Source: Achromobacter sp. UMC71 (GTDB lineage: Bacteria > Pseudomonadota > Gammaproteobacteria > Burkholderiales > Burkholderiaceae_B). Taken from it: a stretch of 64,000 bases of DNA. The notes under the pieces were generated by a model. That model was given only the letters and a program-made list of their open reading frames with translations, searched no databases and was not told where the DNA came from. A program made the position numbers and the translations under genes. The stretch spans positions 25,669 through 89,668 of the forward strand of contig NZ_LZZT01000007.1 in assembly GCF_014170305.1 (NCBI RefSeq), written 5' to 3'. Positions 48,529-57,975 of the stretch are shown here, piece by piece; the first letter of the stretch is position 1; each line of letters opens with the position of its first letter.

Positions 48529-49362
48529 ATGCAACAGCCTAATTTCCTCCGTCTTGCCGCCGCGGCCCTGCTGCTGGCGTCCGCGTCCGTCGCCCAGGCG
48601 CAGACCCCGCCCGCGCCCGGCGAAAGCCCGCGTATCGACGCCATCCGCAAGGCCGGGGTGCTGCGGGTCGGCGTGGTCAACAACCCGCCTTGGCTGGTGC
48701 AGAACACCAGCGGCTCGGGCGAACCCTGGATGGGCTCGTCGTGGTTGCTGGGCAAGGAATTCGCGCGCTTGCTGGACGTGAAGATCGTGCCGGTGCAGGT
48801 CAGCCACGAAACCAAGGTGCCGGCGCTGATCGCCAACCAGATGGACGTCATGATCGGGCCGCTGAACCAGAACGCCGAGCGCGCCAAGATTATCGACTTC
48901 GTGACCTTCTCGAACACCAGCGTCTGCATGTTCGGGCTGGCGTCCAACCCCAAGTTCACCAACGCCACCAAGGTCGAGGACTTCAACCAGCCCGGCATCA
49001 CCATGGCGTACTTCTCGGGCGCGGGCGAAGAGCCGCTGGTGCTGGAGAACTTCCCCAAGGCCAAGCTGCGCGGCGTGACCAATTCGGGCTCGGTCGCCCC
49101 GATCGAAGAGGTGCTGGCGGGCCGCTCCGACGTGGCGCCGCTGAACCGCATGCTGTGGCCCAATATCAGCAAGAAGGTCAAGGGCCTGGCCGTGTTTCCC
49201 AAGGAAAACGACTGCCAGGACAGCAAGATCTTCGCCATCGACGCCGGCATGGGCGTGGCCAAGGGCCAGCCCGTCTACCTGGAATGGCTGCGCAAGGTGG
49301 AAGCGCGCATGCATCCCGAGCTGGTCGCCGAAGAGCGCCGCATGACCCAGCAGCTGAAGTAA
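48529..49362 (+). CDS. SBP_bac_3-type periplasmic binding protein (second paralogue)
   Basis: This 277-residue protein has a clear signal peptide (LRLAAAALLLASASVAQAQ). It is plainly homologous to the preceding gene: IDAIRKAGVLRVGVVNNPPWLV, VSHETKVPALIANQMDVMIGPL, SNTSVCMFGLASNPKF, GITMAYFSGAGEEP and VTNSGSVAPIEEVLAGRSDVAPLNR. The shared VSHETKVP, SVC-FGLA-NPK and APIEE segments show recent duplication with divergence. AAGGAG precedes the ATG. It lies 10 bases before the dehydrogenase gene. It lacks the amino-acid-binding Arg in the same position as its paralogue. Confidence 0.82.
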   Translation: MQQPNFLRLAAAALLLASASVAQAQTPPAPGESPRIDAIRKAGVLRVGVVNNPPWLVQNTSGSGEPWMGSSWLLGKEFARLLDVKIVPVQVSHETKVPALIANQMDVMIGPLNQNAERAKIIDFVTFSNTSVCMFGLASNPKFTNATKVEDFNQPGITMAYFSGAGEEPLVLENFPKAKLRGVTNSGSVAPIEEVLAGRSDVAPLNRMLWPNISKKVKGLAVFPKENDCQDSKIFAIDAGMGVAKGQPVYLEWLRKVEARMHPELVAEERRMTQQLK

Positions 49363-49372
49363 GGCGGACGTC

Positions 49373-50410
49373 ATGCTCAATTGCGCGATTCATGGGGCAC
49401 AGGACCTGCGGCTGATCGAACAGGCGCCCGAGCCGCTGGGGCCGACCGAGGTGCGCGTTGGCGTCAAGGCCGTGGGCATCTGCGGGTCGGACCTGCACTA
49501 CTACCGCCACGGCCGGGTGGGCGACTTCGTCATCCGCGAGCCGCTCACGCCGGGCCACGAGGCTTCCGGCCAGGTGCTGGAAATCGGCTCGGCGGTCACC
49601 GCGGTCAAGCCCGGCGACCGCGTGGCGCTGGACCCGGCCCGCACCTGCGGCGTGTGCCGCTACTGCCGCCAGGGCGATTCGAACCACTGCGAAGCCGTGT
49701 TCTTCTTCGGCAGCGCCAGCCGCTATCCGCACATGCAAGGTGCGATGCGCGAACAGGTGGTGGTGCAGGAAAAGCAGTGCCTGCCGGTGCCGGACAGCCT
49801 GTCGTTCGAGCTGGCCGCCTTTGGCGAACCGCTGGCCGTGGCGCTGCACGCGGTGCGCAGCGCCGGGTCGTTGCTGGGCAAGACCGTGATGGTGGTGGGC
49901 GCCGGGCCGATCGGCGCGCTGATCCTGATGGCGGCGCGGCTGGCCGGCGCCAGCCAGGTGATCGTGGTGGACATCGTCGACCAGACCTTGGCCACCTGCG
50001 CCAAGGTGGGCGCCACGCGCACCATCAATGCCGCCGCCGACCCGGCCGCGCTGGACGCGCTGGCGGCGGGCAAGGGCACGGTCGACATGTGCTTCGAGGC
50101 CTCCGGCAACTATGCCGGCCTGGCCAACTGCATCCGCGTGACGCGGCCGCGCGGCACCATCGTTACGGTGGGCACGCTGGGCGGCAGCAGCGAGCCGTGC
50201 CCGTTCAACCAGATCATGGTCAAGAGCCTGAATGTCGTCGGCAGCTTCCGCTTCGTCGACGAATACGCCTGGGCCGTGGACTACCTGAGCCGCGGCCTGG
50301 TGGATGTGTCGCCGCTCTTGACCGCGGCGATTCCGGCGCGTCAGGCGCACGAGGCGTTCGCGCTGGCCGCCGACCGGCACCAGGCCATGAAAGTCATGGT
50401 GACGTTCTGA
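49373..50410 (+). CDS. Zinc-dependent alcohol dehydrogenase, L-idonate/L-gulonate 5-dehydrogenase type
   Basis: The 345-residue medium-chain dehydrogenase has the catalytic-zinc Cys in GICGSDLHYYRHG and His-Glu in TPGHEASG, the structural zinc set CGVCRYCRQGDSNHC, and the NAD-binding VMVVGAGPIGALILMAA. SDLHYYRHG is characteristic of the L-idonate 5-dehydrogenase/sorbitol dehydrogenase subgroup. In characterised L-gulonate pathways such an enzyme makes D-fructuronate, which a fructuronate reductase and ManD then process; both partners are encoded downstream here. The exact substrate is inferred. Confidence 0.83.
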   Translation: MLNCAIHGAQDLRLIEQAPEPLGPTEVRVGVKAVGICGSDLHYYRHGRVGDFVIREPLTPGHEASGQVLEIGSAVTAVKPGDRVALDPARTCGVCRYCRQGDSNHCEAVFFFGSASRYPHMQGAMREQVVVQEKQCLPVPDSLSFELAAFGEPLAVALHAVRSAGSLLGKTVMVVGAGPIGALILMAARLAGASQVIVVDIVDQTLATCAKVGATRTINAAADPAALDALAAGKGTVDMCFEASGNYAGLANCIRVTRPRGTIVTVGTLGGSSEPCPFNQIMVKSLNVVGSFRFVDEYAWAVDYLSRGLVDVSPLLTAAIPARQAHEAFALAADRHQAMKVMVTF

Positions 50411-50443
50411 GCCGGCCCGCGTTCCTGTCCGCACGGAGATTCC

Positions 50444-51109
50444 ATGGACTTTGATTTTTCACCCATCGTCGAGAACTGGCGCTTTTTCGCCGGCGGCCTG
50501 GGCATCACGGTTGCGCTCAGCGCCATCACCGCGGTCTCCAGCATCCTGCTGGGGCTGGTGATCGCGTTGTTGCGCCTGTACGGACCGCGCTGGCTGCGCG
50601 TGCTGCTGGTGTTCTATATCGACAGCATGCGCGCCATCCCGGTGCTGGTGGTGCTGGTCTGGATCTACTTTGCCTTCCCGCTGCTGGCCGGTGTGAACTT
50701 CGCGCCGTTCTGGGCGGCCCTGGTGGCGCTGACGCTGCATATCGCGGCCTATTCGGCCGAGGTGACCCGCGCGGGCATCGAATCGGTGCGTCCGGGGCAG
50801 ATGCGCGCCGGCCTGGCGCTGGGCATGTCGCGGGCGCAGGCGCTGCGCAAGATCATCCTGCCGCAGGCCACCATCCGCATGTTGCCGGCTTTCGGCTCGG
50901 TGTTGACGGTAGCCATCAAGGACACCGCGATCGCCACGGTGATCGCGGTGCCGGAACTGATGCACAAGGCCGAGACCATCGCAGGCCAGAGCTACCGGCC
51001 GATCGAGGTGTTCACCGCCGTGATCGTGGCGTACTTCGTGATCCTGTTCCCGGTGACCCGCGGCGTGGACCGCCTGTATCAACGTTACGCACATCTGGGG
51101 CGCTCATGA
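50444..51109 (+). CDS. ABC transporter permease, polar amino-acid (HisM/GltJ) type, subunit 1
   Basis: The 221-residue membrane protein has five hydrophobic helices. The family opening is FAGGLGITVALSAITAVSSILLG, and the ABC-contact loop is EVTRAGIESVRPGQMRAGLALGMSRAQALRKIILPQA (about 108-143). It would form a heterodimer with the next gene's product. GGAG lies before the ATG. Its stop overlaps the following permease gene by 4 bases (ATGA). Confidence 0.9.
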   Translation: MDFDFSPIVENWRFFAGGLGITVALSAITAVSSILLGLVIALLRLYGPRWLRVLLVFYIDSMRAIPVLVVLVWIYFAFPLLAGVNFAPFWAALVALTLHIAAYSAEVTRAGIESVRPGQMRAGLALGMSRAQALRKIILPQATIRMLPAFGSVLTVAIKDTAIATVIAVPELMHKAETIAGQSYRPIEVFTAVIVAYFVILFPVTRGVDRLYQRYAHLGRS

Positions 51110-51765
51110 ACTTGGACTGGGGAATTATCTGGGACTCGCGCCAGGTGCTGCTGCAGGGCGCGGCCATGACTGTGATGCTGACCGTGGTGACGATGGCGCT
51201 GGCGGTGCCGGGCGGCATGGTGCTGGCGCTGATGCGCCTGTCGTCCAACCGTGTGGCCAACGGCGTCGCGGTGGCCATCGTCGAGTTCTTCCGCAACCTG
51301 CCGCTGATCCTGGTGATCTATTGGGCGTTCTACGTCATGCCCATGGCGCTGGACGTGCAGTTCTCGGCGGTGACCACGGCGCTGGTGGCGCTGGTGCTGA
51401 ACGTGTCGGCCTACAACTCCGAGACCTTCCGCGCCGGCATCAATTCGATCCGCAAGGGGCAGATGGAAGCGGCGCTGGCGATGGGCATGTCGCGCCGCCA
51501 GGCCATGTTCAAGGTGCTGATCCCGCAAGCGGCGCGGCGCATCCTGCCGGTGCTGGCCAGCACCTGGATCTCGCTGTTCAAGGACACCTCGCTGGTGTCG
51601 GTGATCGCCGTCAGCGAGCTGGCCTACGCCTCGATGCAGGTGCGCGCACAGAGCTTCCGCGTGCTGGAAATGCTGACCGCGATGGCGGTGATCTATTGGC
51701 TGATGGGCTATCCGCAGGCCAAGCTGGTCGACTGGATCCATCGCAAATATGGAGTCAAGGAATGA
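51106..51765 (+). CDS. ABC transporter permease, polar amino-acid (HisQ/GltK) type, subunit 2
   Basis: The 219-residue membrane protein starts MNLDWGIIWDSRQVLLQGAA, continues with MTVMLTVVTMALAVPGGMVLALMRL, and carries the EAA-like loop ETFRAGINSIRKGQMEAALAMGMSRRQAMFKVLIPQAARRILP. It pairs with the preceding permease. Four-base overlaps with both neighbouring genes show tight translational coupling of the whole transporter. Confidence 0.9.
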   Translation: MNLDWGIIWDSRQVLLQGAAMTVMLTVVTMALAVPGGMVLALMRLSSNRVANGVAVAIVEFFRNLPLILVIYWAFYVMPMALDVQFSAVTTALVALVLNVSAYNSETFRAGINSIRKGQMEAALAMGMSRRQAMFKVLIPQAARRILPVLASTWISLFKDTSLVSVIAVSELAYASMQVRAQSFRVLEMLTAMAVIYWLMGYPQAKLVDWIHRKYGVKE

Positions 51766-52652
51766 ACGAGATGATCCTGGAACAACAGGCGGTGGGCGCG
51801 GCCGCGGTGGTCGATACCGCGGTGTCGACCGCCGCGGCATCGGCCGCCGCGGCACCGGCCGCCGCGGCACCGGCCGCCGCGGCATCGGCCGCCGCACGCA
51901 AGGGTGCGGATCAACCGCCGGTGCTGCTCTACGAGAACGTGCGCAAGGTCTACGGCGATTTCGTGGCGCTGGGCGACGTGTCGCTGCAGGTCAACAAGGG
52001 CGAGGTCATGTGCCTGATCGGCCCGTCCGGCTCCGGCAAGTCCACGCTCCTGCGCTGCACCAACGCGCTGGAAAAGCTGGACGGCGGCCGTGTGCTGCTG
52101 GACGGCGTGGCGCTGCCGGAAGCGGAATCCGAAGTGCGTAAGGTGCGCCAGCGCATGGGCATGGTGTTCCAGAGCTTCGAGCTGTTTCCGCACAAGTCGG
52201 CGCTGGACAACGTGGCCATGGGCCCGGTCACCGTGCTGGGCATGGCGCCTGAAAAGGCCCGCGCCCGCGCCATGGCGCTGCTGGAAAAAGTGGGCCTGGC
52301 CTCCAAGGCCGGCAACTTTCCCGCCAACCTGTCCGGCGGCCAGCAGCAGCGCGTGGCGATCGCCCGCGCCCTGGCGATGGAGCCGGAGGTGATGCTGTTC
52401 GACGAGCCGACGTCCGCGCTGGACCCGGAGACGGTGGGCGAAGTGCTCAACGTCATGAAGAAGCTGGCGCAAGAAGGCATGACGATGATCGTCGTGACCC
52501 ACGAAATGAGTTTCGCCAAGCGCGTGGCCAACTGGGTGGTGGTGTTCGAGAACGGCGCCATCCTGGAGCAGGGCCCGCCCGCGCAGATTTTCGATAACCC
52601 GCAGGTCGCCCGTACCCGCGACTTCCTCAGCCATCTGGGCTGGGAAGGCTGA
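51762..52652 (+). CDS. ABC transporter ATP-binding protein, polar amino-acid (GlnQ) type, with Ala-rich N-terminal extension
   Basis: The 296-residue ATPase has Walker [10 protein letters not shown], the Q-loop [10 protein letters not shown], signature LSGGQQQR, Walker [13 protein letters not shown] and the H-loop THEMSF. Compared with GlnQ/HisP (about 240-250 residues) it has some 50 extra N-terminal residues, made of an Ala/Ser/Pro repeat encoded by 15-bp DNA repeats at 51827-51896. The ABC core starts near [24 protein letters not shown] before ATG 51762 supports this start despite the odd extension. Confidence 0.9.
   Translation: MNEMILEQQAVGAAAVVDTAVSTAAASAAAAPAAAAPAAAASAAARKGADQPPVLLYENVRKVYGDFVALGDVSLQVNKGEVMCLIGPSGSGKSTLLRCTNALEKLDGGRVLLDGVALPEAESEVRKVRQRMGMVFQSFELFPHKSALDNVAMGPVTVLGMAPEKARARAMALLEKVGLASKAGNFPANLSGGQQQRVAIARALAMEPEVMLFDEPTSALDPETVGEVLNVMKKLAQEGMTMIVVTHEMSFAKRVANWVVVFENGAILEQGPPAQIFDNPQVARTRDFLSHLGWEG
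51827..51896 (+). repeat. 15-bp in-frame tandem repeat (Ala-rich) in the ATPase gene
   Basis: A 15-base unit (GGCCGCCGCGGCAYC) recurs head to tail at 51842, 51857 and 51872, with a diverged copy at 51827 and a partial one from 51887. Each unit encodes four Ala plus Pro or Ser. Being a multiple of three, it can expand or contract without frameshift. Confidence 0.8.
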
Positions 52653-52677
52653 ACACTCTCCCGTCCATACGGAATCC

Positions 52678-53892
52678 ATGATGAAAATTACGAACGCACG
52701 CGTCATTGTTTGTTCGCCGGGCCGCAATTTCGTGACCCTGAAAATCGAAACCGACCAGGGGCTGACCGGCATCGGCGATGCCACCCTGAACGGACGCGAG
52801 CTGGCCGTGGCGGCCTACCTGACCGAACACGTGGTGCCGTGCCTGATCGGCCGCGACGCCCACCAGATCGAGGACATCTGGCAGTACCTGTACAAGGGCG
52901 CCTACTGGCGCCGCGGCCCGGTCACCATGACCGCCATCGCCGCGGTGGATACGGCGCTGTGGGACCTGAAGGCCAAGGCCGCTGGCCTGCCGCTGTACCA
53001 GTTGCTGGGCGGCAAGAGCCGCAGCGGCGTCATGGTGTACGGGCATGCCAACGGCAGCGATATCGAGCACACGGTCGACGAGGTGCTGCGCTATGCCGAC
53101 ATGGGCTATCGCGCCATCCGCGCGCAAAGCGGCGTGCCGGGCCTGGACAAGGTGTACGGCGTGGGCCGCGGCAACCTGTTCTACGAACCGGCCGACAGCG
53201 ACCTGCCCAGCGAGCACGACTGGTCCACCGAGAAATACCTGCAGCACACGCCCAAGCTGTTCGAGCGCATCCGCGAAAAGCTCGGCTTCGAGCATCACCT
53301 GCTGCACGACGTGCACCACCGCCTGACGCCGATCGAGGCGGGCCGGCTGGGCAAGTCGCTGGAACCCTACAACCTGTTCTGGATGGAAGACGCCACGCCG
53401 GCCGAGAACCAGGAGGCCTTCCGCCTGATCCGCCAGCACACCACCACGCCGCTGGCGGTGGGCGAGATCTTCAATTCGATCTGGGACTGCAAGGACCTGG
53501 TGCAGGACCAGTTGATCGACTTCATCCGGACCACGGTGGTGCATGCCGGCGGCATCACTCACCTGCGGCGCATCGCGGACCTGGCCTCGCTGTACCAGGT
53601 GCGTACCGGCTGCCACGGCGCCACCGACCTGTCGCCGGTATGCATGGGCGCGGCGCTGCATTTCGACTTGTGGGTGCCCAATTTCGGCATCCAGGAATAC
53701 ATGCGTCACACCGAGGAGACGGATGCCGTGTTCCCGCACGCCTACACGTTCAACCAGGGCATGCTGTACCCCGGCGACGTGCCGGGCCACGGCGTGGACA
53801 TCGACGAGAAGCTGGCCGCCAAGTACCCGTACAAGCGCGCCTACCTGCCGGTGAACCGGCTGCAGCAGGACGGCACGCTATGGAATTGGTAG
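52678..53892 (+). CDS. manD: D-mannonate dehydratase, enolase superfamily (ManD/RspA subgroup)
   Basis: The 404-residue protein has a capping domain ([41 protein letters not shown]) and a TIM barrel with ManD marks. These are the metal-ligand strands [24 protein letters not shown] and [11 protein letters not shown], and [19 protein letters not shown] with [18 protein letters not shown]. ManD removes water from D-mannonate to give 2-keto-3-deoxygluconate. As I recall, an Ala in the HGATDLSP position goes with efficient ManD enzymes and Pro with low-activity dual ones, which would favour a true hexuronate role. Its last 13 bases overlap the next gene. Confidence 0.88.
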   Translation: MMKITNARVIVCSPGRNFVTLKIETDQGLTGIGDATLNGRELAVAAYLTEHVVPCLIGRDAHQIEDIWQYLYKGAYWRRGPVTMTAIAAVDTALWDLKAKAAGLPLYQLLGGKSRSGVMVYGHANGSDIEHTVDEVLRYADMGYRAIRAQSGVPGLDKVYGVGRGNLFYEPADSDLPSEHDWSTEKYLQHTPKLFERIREKLGFEHHLLHDVHHRLTPIEAGRLGKSLEPYNLFWMEDATPAENQEAFRLIRQHTTTPLAVGEIFNSIWDCKDLVQDQLIDFIRTTVVHAGGITHLRRIADLASLYQVRTGCHGATDLSPVCMGAALHFDLWVPNFGIQEYMRHTEETDAVFPHAYTFNQGMLYPGDVPGHGVDIDEKLAAKYPYKRAYLPVNRLQQDGTLWNW

Positions 53893-55475
53893 CGCGGCAG
53901 CCAGATCCGGCGCAGCAGGGCGCGGTACGGCCAGACGCCCGCCTGCATCCGTCACGGTTGGCGCGGCTGGCGCCCGGCGTGGCGCGGCCGGCCTACGATC
54001 GCGCGGCGCTGCGCACCGGCATCGTGCACCTGGGGCTGGGCGCGTTCGCGCGCGGCCACCTGGCGGCGGTGAACGAAGCGGCGCTGCATGCCGGCGGCGA
54101 GCTGGCCTGGGGCCTCTGCGGCGTGTCGCTGCGCCAGGCCGACACCCGCGATGCGCTGACGCCGCAGGACGGTCTATACACGCTGGCACTGCGCAGCGCC
54201 GATGCGCAGGGGCAACCGCGCCAGCAACTGGCCGTGATCGGCTGCCTGCTGGAAACGCTGGTGGCGCCCGAGGATCCGCAAGCCGTGCTGGCGCGTATCG
54301 CTGCCGCGGACACGCGCATCGTCAGCCTGACGGTGACCGAGAAAGGCTATTGCCACGATCCGGCCAGCGGCGCGCTGAACCTGCACCATCCGGACATCGT
54401 GCACGACCTGGGGCAACCGGCGGCGCCGCGCAGCGCGGTCGGCTTCCTGGCGTGGGGCTTGCAACGCCGGCGCGCGGCGGGCCTGGGTCCGTTGACGCTG
54501 CTGTCGCTGGACAACCTGCCCGCCAATGGCCGCCTGTTGCGCCGCCTGGTGCTGGCGTTCGCCGCGCAGGTGGATGCAGGCCTGGCCGATTGGATCGGCC
54601 AGGCCTGCACCTTCCCGTGTTCGATGGTGGACCGCATCGTGCCGCGCACCACGGACGAAGACCGTGGCGCGGTGGCGCAGGCGCTGGGCCTTGCCGATGC
54701 CTGGCCGGTGCTGGCCGAGCCCTATCTGGAATGGGTGGTGGAAGACGAATTCGCCGCCGGCCGGCCGGACTGGTCGGTGGGCGGCGCACGCTTTGCCGCC
54801 GACGCCGCGCCGTTTGAAACCCTGAAGCTGCGCATGGTGAACGGCGCGCATTCGGCGCTGGCCTACCTGTCGGTGATGGCCGGCTGGGCCACGGTGGACC
54901 AGGCCGTGGCCCAGCCGACGCTGCGGCGTTACCTGGCCGGCCTGATGCGCGCGGAGATCGCGCCGACGCTGCCGGCATTGCCGGGGCTGGACCTGGCGCA
55001 CTACCAGGAACGGCTGTTGCAGCGCTATGCCAATCCGGCGCTCAAGCACCAGACGGGGCAGATCGCCATGGACGGCTCGCAGAAAATGCCGCAGCGGCTG
55101 CTGGCCACGGTGCGCGACCGGCTGGCGGCGGATCAGCCGATCACGGGGCTGGCGCTGGCGGTAGCCGGTTGGCTGCATTTCCTGCGCGGCGTGGATCAGG
55201 CGGGGCGCCGCTATCCGATCGATGATCCGCTGGCCGGCGTGTTGGCCGCGCGGTTGGATCGGGCGGAGCAGGCCGCCCGCGAGACCGGGCCGGGGCCGGC
55301 AGCGGCATCGGCCTGGACGGCGCGGATGACGGGGCTGGCCGCGGTATTCGGCGACCTGGGCGAGGACGCGCGCTTCGTGCGGGCGGTGGCGCAGGCCGCG
55401 CAGTCGCTGCGTACGCTGGGTGTGGCTGGTGCGTTGGAAGCCACGCTGGCGGCCATGCCCGGCACGCAGGCGTAG
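53880..55475 (+). CDS. uxuB: Mannitol dehydrogenase family: D-mannonate oxidoreductase/fructuronate reductase
   Basis: The 531-residue polyol-type dehydrogenase has the N-terminal NAD-binding region [27 protein letters not shown] and [15 protein letters not shown]. The catalytic block [16 protein letters not shown] has the family's Lys, Asn and His. UxuB reduces D-fructuronate to D-mannonate, the substrate of the ManD encoded just before it. The ATG (53880) lies inside the manD 3' end in another frame, a 13-base overlap. A D-arabinitol or altronate role is less likely given the ManD neighbour. Confidence 0.87.
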   Translation: MELVARQPDPAQQGAVRPDARLHPSRLARLAPGVARPAYDRAALRTGIVHLGLGAFARGHLAAVNEAALHAGGELAWGLCGVSLRQADTRDALTPQDGLYTLALRSADAQGQPRQQLAVIGCLLETLVAPEDPQAVLARIAAADTRIVSLTVTEKGYCHDPASGALNLHHPDIVHDLGQPAAPRSAVGFLAWGLQRRRAAGLGPLTLLSLDNLPANGRLLRRLVLAFAAQVDAGLADWIGQACTFPCSMVDRIVPRTTDEDRGAVAQALGLADAWPVLAEPYLEWVVEDEFAAGRPDWSVGGARFAADAAPFETLKLRMVNGAHSALAYLSVMAGWATVDQAVAQPTLRRYLAGLMRAEIAPTLPALPGLDLAHYQERLLQRYANPALKHQTGQIAMDGSQKMPQRLLATVRDRLAADQPITGLALAVAGWLHFLRGVDQAGRRYPIDDPLAGVLAARLDRAEQAARETGPGPAAASAWTARMTGLAAVFGDLGEDARFVRAVAQAAQSLRTLGVAGALEATLAAMPGTQA

Positions 55476-55552
55476 GCCGGTCCGGTCGCCGCGGGTTCGC
55501 CGGCGGGAGGGCAGGTCCCAGGCCCGGGATCAGGTCAGGAATCGCGCCTGAT

Positions 55553-57001
55553 TCAGGCCAAGGCCGGCGGCGTCACTCTGCCCAGCACGCCCTCGATGGC
55601 CAGGCCGATCGCGATGACCTGGCGGTCGTCGCCGGGCAAACCGTCCACCTCCAGCCCGACCGGCAGCCCCTGTTCGGACAGGCCGGCGGGCAGGCTCAGG
55701 CCAGGCAGGCCCGCATTGCTGCCGGGGTCGACGTTGCGCGCCAGCCGTTGGAATGACTCCAGGCTGCTGGCCTCGGGCGCGGCAGCCGGCGGCATGACAG
55801 GCACGGTGGGAAACAGCAGGCCATGCACGCCGTGCGCCTGGAATGCGTGCCGGTAGACGTCGATGAGCGCCGCGCGATGCACCGTGATCGCGCTGTCGTA
55901 CAGCGGTTGCAACGGCAGCAGTTCGCCCGAAGGCGCGGGCAGCACGGCCGGCACGACCAGGTCGTCGAAGATGGCCTTGACGTCCGGGCTGGCAATCCGC
56001 GCCACGAGGTCCTCGAAGCTCACGCCGACGTCGTAGCGTTGCAGGTACGCGATGAGGTCGACCTTCTGCTCGTACAAACAGATCGGCATGCCGCTGGCGG
56101 CGTTGCTGGCTTCCAGGCCTGGCATGTCCAGCGGAATCAGGGTGGCGCCGGCTGCGCGCAGCCGGTCCAGGGCGGCCTGCGCGACGGTTTGTACCTGCGG
56201 GTCCAGGTCTTGCCAGAAATAGGCGGGCAGGCCCAGGCGCAGGTCCGCGGGGCGCAGGACGGGCAAGGGCGCGCCGTTGCCGGTCAGCACGGCGTCCAGC
56301 AGCGCGATGTCGGCCATGCAGTTGGCGATGGGTCCGGGGGTATCGCGCGTGTGGGAAATCGGTGTGATGCCGGCGCCGTCGTAGCGGCCCACCGACGGAC
56401 GCAAGCCCACGGCGCCATTCAGCGCGGCAGGCAGGCGCACTGAGGCGCCCGTGTCGGTGCCGAGCGCGGCCGGCACCAGCCGCGCGCCCACCGCGGCGCC
56501 GCTGCCCGAGGACGAGCCGCCGGCGATGCGTTCGGGGTCATAGGCGTTGCGCGTGCCCGCGCCGCGCGGTCCTGGATAGGCGGTGTTGTAGCCCGACACG
56601 CCGAACGCCAGTTCATGCATGTGCGCCTTGCCGACAATGATGGCGCCGGCGGCGCGCAGCCGTTGCACGACCGGCGCGTCCTCGGCGGGGCGGAAGTCAC
56701 GCAATGCCGGGGTGCCGGCGGTATTGGGCAGCCCGGCGACGTGGATGTTGTCCTTGATGGCCAGCGGCACGCCTTCCAGGGGGCGCGCGGCGCGGCCCGC
56801 GGCACGCGCGGCGTCGGCGGCCCGCGCCTGCGCCAGCGCGCCGTCCGGGTCAATGGTGATGAAGGCATTGAGATCCTGGCGCGACGCGATGCGGTCCAGG
56901 CAGGCCCGGGTGAGGGCTTCGCTGGTGGCCTTGCCGTCGCGAAACAGCGCTGCGGCTTCGGTGACGGTGGGGCAGGTCGAGGGCGTCTGAGCGGCGGGCA
57001 T
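55553..57001 (-). CDS. Amidase signature family protein
   Basis: The 482-residue amidase has the Ser-cisSer-Lys triad. Lys is in [12 protein letters not shown], the two serines are in [21 protein letters not shown] and in [15 protein letters not shown]. Other family marks are [16 protein letters not shown] and, near the C-terminus, [22 protein letters not shown]. Relatives include indoleacetamide hydrolase and mandelamide amidase, and the substrate cannot be told. AAGGAGA fixes the start at 57001 inside a longer frame. It is divergent from an XRE-type regulator. Confidence 0.88.
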   Translation of the reverse strand: MPAAQTPSTCPTVTEAAALFRDGKATSEALTRACLDRIASRQDLNAFITIDPDGALAQARAADAARAAGRAARPLEGVPLAIKDNIHVAGLPNTAGTPALRDFRPAEDAPVVQRLRAAGAIIVGKAHMHELAFGVSGYNTAYPGPRGAGTRNAYDPERIAGGSSSGSGAAVGARLVPAALGTDTGASVRLPAALNGAVGLRPSVGRYDGAGITPISHTRDTPGPIANCMADIALLDAVLTGNGAPLPVLRPADLRLGLPAYFWQDLDPQVQTVAQAALDRLRAAGATLIPLDMPGLEASNAASGMPICLYEQKVDLIAYLQRYDVGVSFEDLVARIASPDVKAIFDDLVVPAVLPAPSGELLPLQPLYDSAITVHRAALIDVYRHAFQAHGVHGLLFPTVPVMPPAAAPEASSLESFQRLARNVDPGSNAGLPGLSLPAGLSEQGLPVGLEVDGLPGDDRQVIAIGLAIEGVLGRVTPPALA

Positions 57002-57147
57002 GGCGTGTTGTCTCCTTCCTGTTGATTCAGTTTTTCCGGCTTGATCCCGATCTATACAGGGCCGGCAGCGATGCTGTCGAGCGCGGGGCGTCCAGGCGCT
57101 AAGATAGACGGCACTTATACACGTACAAGCCTGCAGCTTATCCTGGT

Positions 57148-57975
57148 ATGAACACATCTCCCCAAGCCGGCGCGGCCGGCCACGAAGGCTCCCGCCTGCG
57201 CCGTCAGGCGCTGGGCGAATTCGTGCGCAGCGCCCGCTCGCGCATCACCCCGCAGATGGCCGGACTGCCCGAAGGCATGCGGCGGCGCACCCCCGGATTG
57301 CGGCGCGAAGAGGTGGCGCAGCTGTGCGGGATCAGTGTCACCTGGTACACGTGGATCGAGCAGGGGCGCGAGGTGTCGGTGTCGCCGTCGGTGTGGTCGC
57401 GGATCGCGGGGGTGCTGCAGTTGGCGCGGGCCGAGCGTGCCTACTTGTTCGATCTGGCGGACTGCGCGGATCCGCAGCATGCGCGGGATGAAGCGATGGG
57501 GGCGCCAGGGTCACTACGCGAGTGCGTGGATGCGATCACTGCGCCGGCCTATGTGCTGGACCGGGCCTGGAATGTGCTGGCCTGTAATGCGCCGCTGCGG
57601 GAGCTGTTCGATGATTGGCCGGATCGGGATCCGGCGCCTAATCTGCTGCGCTATATCTTCCTGGATCCGGCGGCGCGGGAGCTGGTGGTGGATTGGGAGC
57701 AGCGGGCGCGCCGGGTGGTGGCGGAGTTCCGGGCCGATGCGGGGGCGCATCTGGATGAGCCGGCGGTGTTGGCGCTCATTGATGCGTTGAATCGGCAGAG
57801 TGCGGTGTTCGCGCATTGGTGGAATCGGCATGCCGTCGTCGAGCGGGAAGGTGGGTTGCGGGAGTTTGCGCATCCGCGGCGGGGGCGCATGGCGTTCCAG
57901 CAGATCACGTTTCGGTTGGCGACGCATTTGGATTTGAAGTTGGTGATGTTGCTGGGGGAGAGCGTTGGGTCTTGA
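57148..57975 (+). CDS. XRE-family regulator with MmyB-like ligand-binding domain
   Basis: The 275-residue protein has an N-terminal helix-turn-helix (about residues 20-92: [44 protein letters not shown]). A C-terminal MmyB-like domain follows (about 108-270: [60 protein letters not shown]). Such regulators in actinobacteria and proteobacteria bind small hydrophobic ligands and usually sit next to oxidoreductases or hydrolases. The divergent amidase is the obvious target. Confidence 0.85.
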   Translation: MNTSPQAGAAGHEGSRLRRQALGEFVRSARSRITPQMAGLPEGMRRRTPGLRREEVAQLCGISVTWYTWIEQGREVSVSPSVWSRIAGVLQLARAERAYLFDLADCADPQHARDEAMGAPGSLRECVDAITAPAYVLDRAWNVLACNAPLRELFDDWPDRDPAPNLLRYIFLDPAARELVVDWEQRARRVVAEFRADAGAHLDEPAVLALIDALNRQSAVFAHWWNRHAVVEREGGLREFAHPRRGRMAFQQITFRLATHLDLKLVMLLGESVGS

